In this document: in pieces, positions 1 through 9,423 of the stretch
How the letters are laid out: every line of letters begins with the position of its first letter
How positions within the stretch are numbered: position 1 is the first letter of the stretch
Source: an uncultured Eubacteriales bacterium
GTDB lineage: Bacteria > Bacillota > Clostridia > Lachnospirales > Lachnospiraceae
Length of the DNA stretch: 64,000 nt
Direction of reading: 5' to 3'
Assembly (NCBI GenBank): GCA_900539455.1
Contig: UQCD01000011.1
Coordinates: forward strand, 10,703 to 74,702
Made by a program: the position numbers and the translations under genes
The notes under the pieces: generated by a model
What the model was told of the DNA's origin: nothing
The model's input: only the letters and a program-made list of their open reading frames with translations
Databases searched by the model: none

Positions 1-751
1 CACTAATACCATCGTGTACTAATGCACCTGTAATCTCTCTTGCATTTGGAAGTCCTGTAACAATATTTCTTCCATATGCCATACAAATAGCATTTTCATC
101 TGCATTAATTGCATCTGCCAGCTCCTTTTTTACAACCTCAGCAGAGCGTGAGCCTATAATAAGATTAAATTTCTTTCTGATTACACTGCATATAGCATCG
201 TCTAATTTATTTCCGCCAATTTTTATAAGCTTGCTAAGAACTATACCACCTAAAGAAATAACTGTTATTTCCGTAGTATCAGCTCCAATATTTACAAGTA
301 AATGTCCATTAGGGCTGTTTACATCAATGCCTACACCAACAGCGTCAGCTATAGGCTTTTCAACAACAGTTATTCTCTTAGATTTTACCTTAGCATCCAT
401 AACCACATCGTAAAATGCTCTTTTTTCAACCTCTGTAATATCTGTTGGTACAGCTATACAAAAATCCGCACCTGTAACAGCCTTTCCACTGTTTATCTTC
501 TTATAAAAGCAGTTGAAAATCATTTCCATATTCTGAATATCTGCTATAACCCCATACTTTACAGGGAAAGATACATCTATATTTGCCGGTGCTTTCTCAT
601 ACATCTCGAATGCTGAGTCACCAAAGCTGAAAATTTCATCTTTATTTTTTATAGCAATAACATTCTTTTCATTTATTGTTCCATTATTTGCTAATGAAAA
701 CATTTTTATATTACTTGTTCCTAAATCAACTCCATATACATGTGCAGCCAT
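1..751 (-). CDS. mreB: MreB-like rod-shape actin homologue (3' end cut by window)
   Basis: The N-terminal 250 residues of an MreB-family actin-like ATPase, which organises lateral cell-wall synthesis under the membrane. Visible are the phosphate-1 motif DLGTSN (residues 9-14), the connect-1 segment EKPIADAVGVG (about 133-143) and a phosphate-2 segment NIGADTTE (about 154-161). In typical MreB the last reads DIGGGTTE, so this copy has D-to-N and G-to-A changes and may be a paralogue. The start ATG at 751 has GGAG six bases upstream. It follows radC by 23 bases, the common radC-mreB order. The gene runs off the left edge, so mreC/mreD, expected next, are not seen. Confidence 0.85.
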   Translation of the reverse strand, partial: MAAHVYGVDLGTSNIKMFSLANNGTINEKNVIAIKNKDEIFSFGDSAFEMYEKAPANIDVSFPVKYGVIADIQNMEMIFNCFYKKINSGKAVTGADFCIAVPTDITEVEKRAFYDVVMDAKVKSKRITVVEKPIADAVGVGIDVNSPNGHLLVNIGADTTEITVISLGGIVLSKLIKIGGNKLDDAICSVIRKKFNLIIGSRSAEVVKKELADAINADENAICMAYGRNIVTGLPNAREITGALVHDGIS

Positions 752-774
752 AATCTGCTCCTTTCAAATTCGTA

Positions 775-1464
775 TTATAAGTAACCTTTTTCTCTAAAAC
801 TAATGTAGTTATTATTTCCAATAATAATATGGTCTATCAAAGAAATACCGATAAGCTCTCCAGCTTCTTTAATTCTTCTTGTCACCAGCTCATCTTCTCT
901 GCTGGGTGCAGGGTCGCCACTGGGATGATTGTGCAGCAATATAATAGATACTGCTCTTACTCTGAGTGCCTGAATAAATATTTCTCTTGGCGAAGCAATA
1001 GAAGCATTTACAGTTCCTTTAGAAATAAGAAACTCATCTATTAAAACAGATTTTGTGTTAAGTGCCAGCATTATAAGATTTTCATTTTCTTTATGTCTTA
1101 AATCTGCTCCATAATATTGTGCTATAGTTTCCGGATTTGTAAACGATAAATTTGTTTTTTTATCTGCTTTAAAAATCCGTCTGCCCAGCTCATACACACA
1201 CTTAATCTGTACTGCCTTTTTCTCGCCGATACCATTTGCCCTCATAAGCTCTTCTATGTGCATATAATGTAAGCCTAAAAGTCCGTCAGAGCTCATATGT
1301 AAAAGCTCATTTGCTAAATCCAGTGCTGATTTACCCTTTGTGCCAGTTTTTAATATAACTGCCAGCAGTTCAACATCTGACAAAGACTTAGCACCTAGCC
1401 TTAAGCACCTTTCATATGGTCTGTTATCCTCTGGTAAATCTTTAATTTTTAGTATTTTTTCCAA
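775..1464 (-). CDS. radC: RadC family JAMM-domain protein
   Basis: A RadC-family protein of 229 residues; the family's exact role is unsettled despite its repair-based name. It has a helix-hairpin-helix GIGEKKAVQIK at about residues 78-88 and a complete JAMM metalloprotease-like motif HNHPSGD at about 178-184, with the downstream acidic residue. I chose the TTG at 1464 because GGTGGAGG lies seven bases upstream and the length then matches known RadC (about 230 aa). The longer frame opens with a TTG at 1512 that has no ribosome site. It precedes mreB. Confidence 0.9.
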   Translation of the reverse strand: MEKILKIKDLPEDNRPYERCLRLGAKSLSDVELLAVILKTGTKGKSALDLANELLHMSSDGLLGLHYMHIEELMRANGIGEKKAVQIKCVYELGRRIFKADKKTNLSFTNPETIAQYYGADLRHKENENLIMLALNTKSVLIDEFLISKGTVNASIASPREIFIQALRVRAVSIILLHNHPSGDPAPSREDELVTRRIKEAGELIGISLIDHIIIGNNNYISFREKGYL

Positions 1465-1527
1465 ATTGAAACCTCCACCTGCAACTCTCCAAAGTTCTAG
1501 TGGCAATTCCAAAATATTCTATCACAT

Positions 1528-2811
1528 TTAATATAATTTAACAATACCCGCATCAACTAACTTCTGAAGGGACATCATAATTCCATACTTAGCGTGAGGG
1601 AATGTAAGTCCCCCCTGAAAATATACTGCATATGGTGGCTTTATTGGTCCGTCTGCACTAAGCTCTATTGATGAGCCGGATACAAAAGCACCTGCTGCCA
1701 TAATTACATCTGCGTCATATCCTGGCATCGCCCAAGGCTCTGGTTCTACATAGCTGTCAACTGGTGCTGCTGCCTGTATACCCTTGCAAAATTCAATTAC
1801 ACCCTCAGGTATTCCAAATTCTACTGCCTGAATTATATCGTGTCTTGACTCTGTTGCGTTTGGCACGACCTTAAAGCCTAATTTTTCATATACATTTGCT
1901 GCAAATATCGCACCCTTTAATGCACTGGCTGTAACTGTTGGTGCCATAAACAGACCCTGATAAAGACTTTTATTAATATTAAGTGATGCACCTACCTCTT
2001 TTCCAAGTCCTGGTGTTGTTAAACGGTAAGCACAGTTTTCAATACATTCTTTTGTTCCTGCAATATATCCACCTATAGGAGCAAGTCCGCCACCCGGATT
2101 TTTAATTAAAGAACCAACTATCATATCAGCCCCGAAGTCCGAAGGCTCAACTGTTTCAACAAACTCGCCGTAGCAATTATCTACCATTACAATAAGCTTT
2201 TTATTAATGCCTTTAACAAAATTTATTGCTCTTGCGATTTCTGCTACTGACAAGGTTTTTCTTGTCTGATAGCCCTTTGAGCGCTGTATTGCTACAACCT
2301 TTGTTTTTTCGTTTATTGCTTCCTTTATTTTATCTAAATCAAAGGTACCATTTTCTAATAAATCCACCTGCCTGTAGGTAATTCCATATTCAGCTAATGA
2401 GCCCTTTGACTCTCTTATACCTATTACCTCCTCTAAGGTATCGTATGGCTTTCCTGAAATTGATAAAAGCTCATCGCCCGGTCTTAAATTTCCAGCAAGG
2501 GCGATTGTAAGAGCGTGTGTTCCACATACTAAATTTGGACGCACCAACGCATCCTCTGTATTAAAAACAGAAGCATATACAGCCTCTAAATTATCTCTTC
2601 CATCATCATTATAGCCATATCCAGAAGATCCGTTGAAGTGCATTTCACTTACCTTGTTTTTCTGCATAGCATTAATTACCTTTATCTGATTATATTCTGC
2701 TACCTTATCTATTTTTTCAAATCTTTCCTTTAAGCTGTCTAAAATTTCATTAGAAAACTTATAAACCTCCTCACTAATTCCTGCTGTTCTGTATATTTCT
2801 AAATTATCCAT
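1528..2811 (-). CDS. ynbB: YnbB-type PLP-dependent lyase (Met gamma-lyase family)
   Basis: A 427-residue fold-type I PLP enzyme of the COG4100 / Met_gamma_lyase family, often labelled cystathionine beta-lyase involved in aluminium resistance. The SLIKNPGGG segment (about residues 234-242) holds the likely PLP lysine, and it is followed by the glycine-rich APIGGYIAG. The physiological substrate is not established for this family. It begins one base after the miaA stop codon, so it is co-transcribed with miaA, the same neighbour it has in Bacillus and Clostridia. Confidence 0.85.
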   Translation of the reverse strand: MDNLEIYRTAGISEEVYKFSNEILDSLKERFEKIDKVAEYNQIKVINAMQKNKVSEMHFNGSSGYGYNDDGRDNLEAVYASVFNTEDALVRPNLVCGTHALTIALAGNLRPGDELLSISGKPYDTLEEVIGIRESKGSLAEYGITYRQVDLLENGTFDLDKIKEAINEKTKVVAIQRSKGYQTRKTLSVAEIARAINFVKGINKKLIVMVDNCYGEFVETVEPSDFGADMIVGSLIKNPGGGLAPIGGYIAGTKECIENCAYRLTTPGLGKEVGASLNINKSLYQGLFMAPTVTASALKGAIFAANVYEKLGFKVVPNATESRHDIIQAVEFGIPEGVIEFCKGIQAAAPVDSYVEPEPWAMPGYDADVIMAAGAFVSGSSIELSADGPIKPPYAVYFQGGLTFPHAKYGIMMSLQKLVDAGIVKLY

Positions 2812-3762
2812 TTATTTTTCTTCCTTTAACATTTGATTTATATCGTTAATCATAAATTCCAAAACCTTTTCTTTATCAAAGTCAAAATCCTCATAATTTA
2901 TAAAGGTTACTTCCTTTTCCCTTCTAAACCAGGTAAGCTGTCTTTTTGCAAATCTTCTGGTTTCCTGCTTTATCATTTCCACAGCTTCCTCTAAGGTTAT
3001 ATTACCCTCTAAATATAAAATAATTTCCTTATATCCAATTCCCTGCATTGATACAAGATTTTTTGAATAACCCATATTAAGCAAGCTCTTAACCTCTTCT
3101 ACCAGCCCATTTTCCACCATAATATCAACTCTTTTATTAATTCTTTCATACAATAGCTTTCTATCCATATTCAAACAATAATATTTGAATTTGTAAGGGG
3201 AATTTTTCTGTTTTTCCCTATCATTATGGGTAGATATTTTCTCGCCATTTAATTGATAATATTCTATTGCTCTTATAACTCTTTTTACATTATTTTCGTG
3301 AATAGCTGCTGCACTTTCCGGGTCAATTTCCTTTAACATATTATGAATATAGGCTGCACCCTGCTTTTCATATAATTGGTACAGCTCATTTCTTATCTGG
3401 TCATTAGACTCTTCATTTTTAAATTCAATATCATATAAAAGGGACTGTATATAAAAGCCTGTTCCTCCTGCCACAATAGGAATATGATTATTCTTATAAA
3501 TTTCATTAACATATTCCTTTGCCTTTTCCTTAAAATAAAATATATTAAATTCTTCATCTGGCATCAACTCATCAATAAGATAATGCTTTACTCCCTCCAT
3601 TTCCTCCTTAGTAACCTTTGCTGAGCCAATATCCATATATTTATATACCTGAATTGAATCAGCACTTATAATTTCTCCCTGCAATGCCTTCGCCAGCTTT
3701 ACAGACAACTCTGTTTTACCTACAGCCGTTGGACCTGTTAATATAATCAATGGTTTTTTCAT
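2812..3762 (-). CDS. miaA: tRNA dimethylallyltransferase
   Basis: Transfers the dimethylallyl group to A37 of tRNAs that read UNN codons (i6A). The P-loop GPTAVGKT is at residues 10-17, followed by the SADSIQVYKYMDIGSAKV substrate-binding region and the GGTGFYIQSLL motif. At 316 residues it is of normal family length. It lies nine bases from mutL and abuts ynbB. The partner enzyme MiaB, which methylthiolates i6A, is encoded at 11191-12651 in the same cluster. Confidence 0.97.
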   Translation of the reverse strand: MKKPLIILTGPTAVGKTELSVKLAKALQGEIISADSIQVYKYMDIGSAKVTKEEMEGVKHYLIDELMPDEEFNIFYFKEKAKEYVNEIYKNNHIPIVAGGTGFYIQSLLYDIEFKNEESNDQIRNELYQLYEKQGAAYIHNMLKEIDPESAAAIHENNVKRVIRAIEYYQLNGEKISTHNDREKQKNSPYKFKYYCLNMDRKLLYERINKRVDIMVENGLVEEVKSLLNMGYSKNLVSMQGIGYKEIILYLEGNITLEEAVEMIKQETRRFAKRQLTWFRREKEVTFINYEDFDFDKEKVLEFMINDINQMLKEEK

Positions 3763-3770
3763 TTTGTCAC

Positions 3771-5690
3771 CTATATTATTCTCTTAAATTTCTTTTCCAT
3801 TTCATATTTTGTCATAGAAATAATAGTCGGTCTTCCATGTGGGCAGTTGTATGGATTATCCAGCTCTAACAGCTCGTCAATAAGCTTATTTGCTTCATCC
3901 ATACTAAGTTTGTTATTTCCCTTGACTGCCGCCTTACACGCCATAGTTGCCATTCTGTCAATAAGCATATCCGGACTTACTCTTATACCATCATCAATAT
4001 TAATGCCGTCTAACAGCTCTAAAAAAAGTTCTCTGCTTGAAAGTGACAGTAAATCATAAGGCACACCTCTTATAGCGTACTCATTTCCGCCAAATTCTTC
4101 TATTTCATAGCCAAACTTTCTAAAGCTATCCATATTAGCCTTTAATACCTGCTCCTCCTTCATACTTACAGATACAACAATAGGAGGATTAATTTCCTGT
4201 GAAAGCTGTTCCCTCGCATTATATCTTTTTAGTATTTTTTCGTATAATACCTTTTCATGGGCAGCGTGCTGGTCAATAATAAACATTTTGTCATTGTATT
4301 CTACAATCCAGTAGGTGTCGAATACCTGACCAACTATTTTATGATTAATTCTGGCCTTTTTTGATAACAAATTGTCATCAAATAATTCCATCTGATTTTC
4401 TACAACAACTTTTTTTTCTTCTTTTTCTATTATCCTTGAAATTTTATTTTCTGGAACATACTTATATTTTTCGCTATCCTCCATTAAAATTTCATTTTTT
4501 TCATTAAGCTTAAAAATCTGTTCTTTTTTATTGGCAATCTCTATTTCCTTAATGCTTTCTTTAATACTCTCATTTCTTTTTATTTCAAATGGCTCAGGTA
4601 TTCTTACCTTTTTGCCGTCACCAGCCATAACCTCTGATACAATTTGTGTTACTGTTTTCTCTTTTTCCTTTTTTTCTTCTATTTCTACATCTGGTATAAG
4701 CTGTCTATGATGTAAGGCAGCATCAACTGTATTAAAAACAAAAGGATATATTTCCTCCTGGTTTCTAAATCTAAGCTCCATTTTTGAGGGATGTACATTT
4801 ACATCTAATAGCTCCGGGTCTACCTGAAGATTAATGCAGGTAAAGGGATACTTGTGCTGCATTAAAAATGATTTGTACGCATCCTCAATAGCTCTGGAAA
4901 TAAAATTACTTTTTACATATCTGTTATTAATAAAATAATTTTCATAGCCTCTATTGCCTCTTGAAATCAAAGGCTTTCCAATATATCCTGTAATTTTCAT
5001 AAACTGGCAGGAATTGTTTATTTCAATTACATTTGTAGCAATTTCTCTGTTGTATACTGTATAAACTACATCTCTTAGTGAACCATTTCCTGAGGTATGC
5101 AGCTTATTTTGATTATTAATAATAAATCTGATGCTTATTTCCGGGTGGGATAAAGCAATTTTTTCTACAATATCACTAATATAAGAAGCCTCTGTATTTG
5201 CATTTTTTAGAAACTTTCTTCTGGCTGGTGTGTTATAGAATAAATTTCTTACAATAAAGGTGGTTCCGTCTGGAACTCCTATATCCTCAAGGCTTTTTTC
5301 CTCCCCTCCTTCTATAACATATCTTGTTCCACAAAGGCTTTCCTTAGTCTTTGTTATAAGCTCAACCATAGCAACTGCTGATATACTTGATAATGCTTCA
5401 CCTCTAAAGCCTAAAGAGGAAACTGTAACCAAGTCAACTGCTGTTCGTATTTTACTTGTAGAATGGCGTAAAAAAGCTACCTTTATATCTTCCTTTTCTA
5501 TTCCACAGCCATTGTCTGTAATTCTGATAAAGGAAATGCCACCATCTTTAATCTCGACTGTAATGGCTGTTGCCTTTGCATCAATAGCATTTTCTAACAA
5601 TTCCTTAACTACTGATGCTGGTCTGTCAATTACCTCGCCAGCCGCAATTTGATTTATGGTATTTTGATCTAGAACCTTTATGTTTGCCAT
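3771..5690 (-). CDS. mutL: DNA mismatch repair protein MutL (endonuclease type)
   Basis: 639 residues with an N-terminal GHKL ATPase (ENAIDAKA, DNGCGI, GFRGEAL) and a C-terminal dimerisation/nuclease domain. The C-terminus contains DQHAAHEKVLYE, which fits the DQHA(x)2E(x)4E endonuclease signature, and a CPHGRP motif. This is therefore the nicking type of MutL used by bacteria without MutH. The middle section (about residues 340-440) is charged, lysine/glutamate-rich linker. The gene follows mutS by 24 bases. Confidence 0.97.
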   Translation of the reverse strand: MANIKVLDQNTINQIAAGEVIDRPASVVKELLENAIDAKATAITVEIKDGGISFIRITDNGCGIEKEDIKVAFLRHSTSKIRTAVDLVTVSSLGFRGEALSSISAVAMVELITKTKESLCGTRYVIEGGEEKSLEDIGVPDGTTFIVRNLFYNTPARRKFLKNANTEASYISDIVEKIALSHPEISIRFIINNQNKLHTSGNGSLRDVVYTVYNREIATNVIEINNSCQFMKITGYIGKPLISRGNRGYENYFINNRYVKSNFISRAIEDAYKSFLMQHKYPFTCINLQVDPELLDVNVHPSKMELRFRNQEEIYPFVFNTVDAALHHRQLIPDVEIEEKKEKEKTVTQIVSEVMAGDGKKVRIPEPFEIKRNESIKESIKEIEIANKKEQIFKLNEKNEILMEDSEKYKYVPENKISRIIEKEEKKVVVENQMELFDDNLLSKKARINHKIVGQVFDTYWIVEYNDKMFIIDQHAAHEKVLYEKILKRYNAREQLSQEINPPIVVSVSMKEEQVLKANMDSFRKFGYEIEEFGGNEYAIRGVPYDLLSLSSRELFLELLDGINIDDGIRVSPDMLIDRMATMACKAAVKGNNKLSMDEANKLIDELLELDNPYNCPHGRPTIISMTKYEMEKKFKRII

Positions 5691-5714
5691 ACTAAATAAT
5701 TCCTTTCTTTACTG

Positions 5715-8360
5715 TTACCACCTGTTTTTAAGTTTGTTTTGCAAGCTGTATAATGTATTAAGTGCATCAACCGGAGTCAGATTTCCAATATCAATATTCT
5801 TTAATTCCTCAATAATATCACTATCCTTAACTGTATCAAATAATGACATCTGAGCCATATCCACCTCGTCTAGCTTTTTCGCCTTTTTCGTCTTGACAGA
5901 ATTTGCTATTTCCTTGGCATTTTTAGAAATATCCGCTTCCATTAGACTATTAACGATTTCCTTTGCCCGGTCAATAACTGCTTCTGGTACACCTGCAAGC
6001 TTTGCCACCTGTATGCCATAGCTTTTGTCAGCCCCACCCTTAACGATTTTTCTGAGAAATACTATATCATCTCCCTGCTCTTTTACTGCAATGCAATAAT
6101 TAACAACACCAGGGATAGTACCCTCCAGCTCTGTAAGCTCGTGATAATGAGTAGCAAAAAGTGTCTTTGCTCCTATTACTTTGGGATTACTAATATGCTC
6201 AACTACTGCCCAGGCGATACTTAAGCCGTCAAAAGTTGAAGTACCTCTGCCTATTTCATCTAAAATAAGAAGGCTGTTTTGTGTAGCATTTCTTAAAATA
6301 TTTGCAACCTCTGTCATTTCCACCATAAATGTACTTTGTCCGGAAGCTAAATCATCTGACGCACCAACTCTTGTGAAAATTCTGTCACAAATGCCTATAT
6401 TTGCTTCCTTTGCAGGAACATAGGAACCGATTTGAGCCATTAAGGTAATAAGTGCAGTCTGACGCATATAGGTTGATTTTCCAGCCATATTAGGGCCTGT
6501 AATAATAGATACCCTGTTGTCTGAATTATCCAGAGCTGTGTCATTGGCAACAAACATATTATTAGTAATCATTTTCTCAACTACTGGATGTCTGCCTTCT
6601 TTTATATTGATAATTCCTTTTTCATTTATTTTAGGACGGACATAATCATTCTTTTCAGCCACATAGGCAAGAGAGGCTAAAACATCTATTTTTGCAACTG
6701 CCTTAGCACTATTTTGAATTCTAACAATCTGGTCTGATATTTTCTCTCTGAGATCCGAAAATATGTCATACTCTAATGCAAATAATCTGTCCTCAGAGCT
6801 TAAAATCATATCCTCTAATTCTTTTAACTTTGGAGTAATATATCTTTCAGCATTTGTAAGTGTCTGCTTTCTTGTATAGTCCTCCGGTAATTCAAAGGTG
6901 TCTTTGTAGGTATTAGTTATTTCTATACAATATCCAAACACCTTATTGTATTTTACCTTTAAGGTTTTTACACCAGTTCTTTCTCTTTCGTATGCTTCTA
7001 ATTCCATAAGCCACTTTTTACCGTCTGTCTTGGCAAGTCGAAGCTTATCCACCTCTTCATTGAAGCCCTCCTTTATAATGCCTCCCTCTTTTATTGTAAT
7101 TGGTGGCTCCTCAACTATTGAGGTATCAATTAACTCATATATATCATTTAATTCATCAAAGCCCTCATATAATTCCTTAAAGGCTTCACAATTAAGCTCT
7201 CCTACTATTCTTTTAATAAAAGGCAGCATGTATAGGGAGCTTTTAAAGGCTACCAAATCTCTAGGTCCAGCAGATTTATTGGCAATTCTGCTGACAAGTC
7301 TTTCCATATCATAAATAGGATTTAAATACTCTCTAAGCTCATCTCTAAGTATTAAATCCTTGTTTAGAGAGGCAATAGAATCCTGACGCTTTAAAATCTC
7401 ACTCTTGGATATGAGCGGTTGTTCAATATAGGTTCTTAACAATCTTGCACCCATAGCTGTTTTAGTTTTATCTAAAATCCAAAGCAATGAGCCTCTCTTT
7501 TGCTTTTCTCTAAGGGTTTCTACAAGCTCTAGGTTTCTTCTTGTAGATGTGTCTAAAATCATATATTTTCCTGTGGTATATGGGACAATCTTTGTAAGCT
7601 GAATAGCACTTGATTTTTGAGTTTCATATACATACTCTAATAACACACCTGCTGAAATAACCCTTGCGCCACCATTGTCTAAGCCTAAACCTGCAAGGTC
7701 AAATACCTTAAAATGCTCTTTAATTATTTTAATACAATTTTCGTCCTCAAAATACCAATCCTCTAATTCAAATACAGAAATCTGTAATCTGTTTTTTATA
7801 TCATCAGCATCTACACCACTAAGATAAAAGGCTTTATTGCAGATTATCTCTGAAGGCATAAACTTGTTTATTTCATCTAATAAGGTTCTAATAGAATCTA
7901 CCTCAGTAACAAAAAAGTCACCTGTAGATATATCGGCTGTGGCAACTCCAAAGCTGTCACCAATATAAACAATACACATAAGATAATTATTTTTACTATC
8001 CACTAAAGCTGTTTCGCTAATATTTGTTCCCGGTGTAACTACTCTTACAACCTCTCTTTTTACTAAACCCTTAGCAAGCTTTGGATCCTCCATCTGCTCT
8101 CCAATAGCCACCTTATAGCCTAAAGCAACTAATTTATTAATATATGTGGATGCAGCATGATAAGGAACGCCACACATAGGTGCGCGTTCCTCTAAGCCAC
8201 AATCTTTTCCTGTAAGTGTTAATTCTAACTCCTTTGATGCAAGCTTTGCATCCTCAAAAAACATTTCATAAAAATCCCCTAGTCTATAAAACAATATGCA
8301 ATCCTTATATTCCTCCTTGGTTTGCATATATTGCTGCATCATTGGTGATAGCTGGCTCAT
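5715..8360 (-). CDS. mutS: DNA mismatch repair protein MutS
   Basis: 881 residues, the full-length mismatch-binding ATPase. The N-terminal domain has GDFYEMF with the mismatch-intercalating Phe-x-Glu. The C-terminal ATPase has Walker A GPNMAGKST, Walker B LLILDEIGRGTSTFDG and the ATHYHEL switch. The ATG at 8360 has an AAGGAAGGAAAAG ribosome site and gives the usual LSPMMQQY start. The first 56 bases overlap the end of the upstream zinc-ribbon gene, so translation is probably coupled. Confidence 0.97.
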   Translation of the reverse strand: MSQLSPMMQQYMQTKEEYKDCILFYRLGDFYEMFFEDAKLASKELELTLTGKDCGLEERAPMCGVPYHAASTYINKLVALGYKVAIGEQMEDPKLAKGLVKREVVRVVTPGTNISETALVDSKNNYLMCIVYIGDSFGVATADISTGDFFVTEVDSIRTLLDEINKFMPSEIICNKAFYLSGVDADDIKNRLQISVFELEDWYFEDENCIKIIKEHFKVFDLAGLGLDNGGARVISAGVLLEYVYETQKSSAIQLTKIVPYTTGKYMILDTSTRRNLELVETLREKQKRGSLLWILDKTKTAMGARLLRTYIEQPLISKSEILKRQDSIASLNKDLILRDELREYLNPIYDMERLVSRIANKSAGPRDLVAFKSSLYMLPFIKRIVGELNCEAFKELYEGFDELNDIYELIDTSIVEEPPITIKEGGIIKEGFNEEVDKLRLAKTDGKKWLMELEAYERERTGVKTLKVKYNKVFGYCIEITNTYKDTFELPEDYTRKQTLTNAERYITPKLKELEDMILSSEDRLFALEYDIFSDLREKISDQIVRIQNSAKAVAKIDVLASLAYVAEKNDYVRPKINEKGIINIKEGRHPVVEKMITNNMFVANDTALDNSDNRVSIITGPNMAGKSTYMRQTALITLMAQIGSYVPAKEANIGICDRIFTRVGASDDLASGQSTFMVEMTEVANILRNATQNSLLILDEIGRGTSTFDGLSIAWAVVEHISNPKVIGAKTLFATHYHELTELEGTIPGVVNYCIAVKEQGDDIVFLRKIVKGGADKSYGIQVAKLAGVPEAVIDRAKEIVNSLMEADISKNAKEIANSVKTKKAKKLDEVDMAQMSLFDTVKDSDIIEELKNIDIGNLTPVDALNTLYSLQNKLKNRW

Positions 8361-8961
8361 TTTCTTTTCCTTCCTTTTTTACCGTATTAACAACAATGCC
8401 ATATACACTAAGTATAGCAATGCCATAGCTTATTACAAGCTTAACGATTACATCCACCCTGTAGTCGGTCTGATTTTTAAAGTGATATTCATATAAATCA
8501 CTGGCTTCTTCAAAATCTACCTCTTTGTCGTAACTAGAGGAATATTCCTCCTGCACATTATAAATATTTGTAATTCTTTCAAGAGGATATATTAAAAGCA
8601 ATGTTGCCGAGCATATTATAACCGTTGCAACAAGATTATGTCTTTTTGCAAAAGATGTGTACATTGCACATGGTATAGATACAAAAAGCACACTTTGAAA
8701 TCTGATATAGTATCCCATTCTTCCAAGAAAATACCAAGCAAAAGAAACTATTGCCAAACCTAATATTGCCCCTATTATTCCTAGTGGAATATTCTGCTTG
8801 GAGTACTTTTCCTTATTTTCTTTTATCTTTCTTTGTTCCATTTGAATTGATGCACCATAGGTGTTATCACCATTTGGAGAAACAAAGTTTGTAGCTCCAC
8901 AGCTTGGACAATACATTGCAATATCATTCACTCTACTGCCACAGCACTTACACTGTTTCAT
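8305..8961 (-). CDS. Zinc-ribbon membrane protein of unknown function
   Basis: 218 residues. An N-terminal zinc ribbon with CKCCG and CPSCGA (four cysteines within residues 4-22) is followed by a charged linker, two membrane segments around residues 57-103 (IPLGIIGAILGLAIVSFAWYF region), a third near 115-125 and a fourth near 175-192. Its 3' end overlaps mutS by 56 bases. It pairs with the next zinc-ribbon gene and lies in an interruption of the usual miaB-mutS order. I do not recognise a specific family; function unknown. Confidence 0.75.
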   Translation of the reverse strand: MKQCKCCGSRVNDIAMYCPSCGATNFVSPNGDNTYGASIQMEQRKIKENKEKYSKQNIPLGIIGAILGLAIVSFAWYFLGRMGYYIRFQSVLFVSIPCAMYTSFAKRHNLVATVIICSATLLLIYPLERITNIYNVQEEYSSSYDKEVDFEEASDLYEYHFKNQTDYRVDVIVKLVISYGIAILSVYGIVVNTVKKEGKENEPAITNDAAIYANQGGI

Positions 8962-8976
8962 ACCTTCCTCCTTATA

Positions 8977-9399
8977 CTAAAGCAATCTTAAAACCAAACA
9001 AACCACACCTGCAATTACTGCTAATATAAGTATGGTTAAAACAATCTTTAAACCTGGATTTTTCTTTTTTTGCTTACTTACAGCATTTTTCATATGTTCT
9101 GGCATCTGTCCGCCAATATTTTCTGTATAATGAATAGGCTCTGACAAATACTTATTTCTACTTTGTTTTATGTATATATTGGGGTCATACTTGTCATTCT
9201 GCAAAAAAGTATTATTGTAATCATAATAATTTTCTCCTTTGCTTGCAAAAACCTCTCTTGGATCTCTCTTATCATGAGTAAACTCAGACTTTGCAGCCTT
9301 TGGCTCAACCTTTTCATCACTTGCAGATGCTACTGCACCACAGCTAAGACAAAACTTGTCTCCTTCCTTCAATGTGGCTCCACAAAACTTACAGTACAT
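8977..9399 (-). CDS. Zinc-ribbon protein with C-terminal membrane anchor
   Basis: 140 residues. An N-terminal zinc ribbon (CKFCG and CLSCGA at residues 3-21) is followed by a hydrophilic, Lys/Asp/Tyr-rich stretch and one C-terminal transmembrane helix (about 118-139, LKIVLTILILAVIAGVVCLV). This is a tail-anchored cytosolic zinc-ribbon layout. It sits 15 bases upstream of the other zinc-ribbon gene and downstream of the SulP transporter. Function unknown. Confidence 0.75.
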   Translation of the reverse strand: MYCKFCGATLKEGDKFCLSCGAVASASDEKVEPKAAKSEFTHDKRDPREVFASKGENYYDYNNTFLQNDKYDPNIYIKQSRNKYLSEPIHYTENIGGQMPEHMKNAVSKQKKKNPGLKIVLTILILAVIAGVVCLVLRLL

Positions 9400-9423
9400 A
9401 ACTCAAACCATCCTTTCAAAGAA

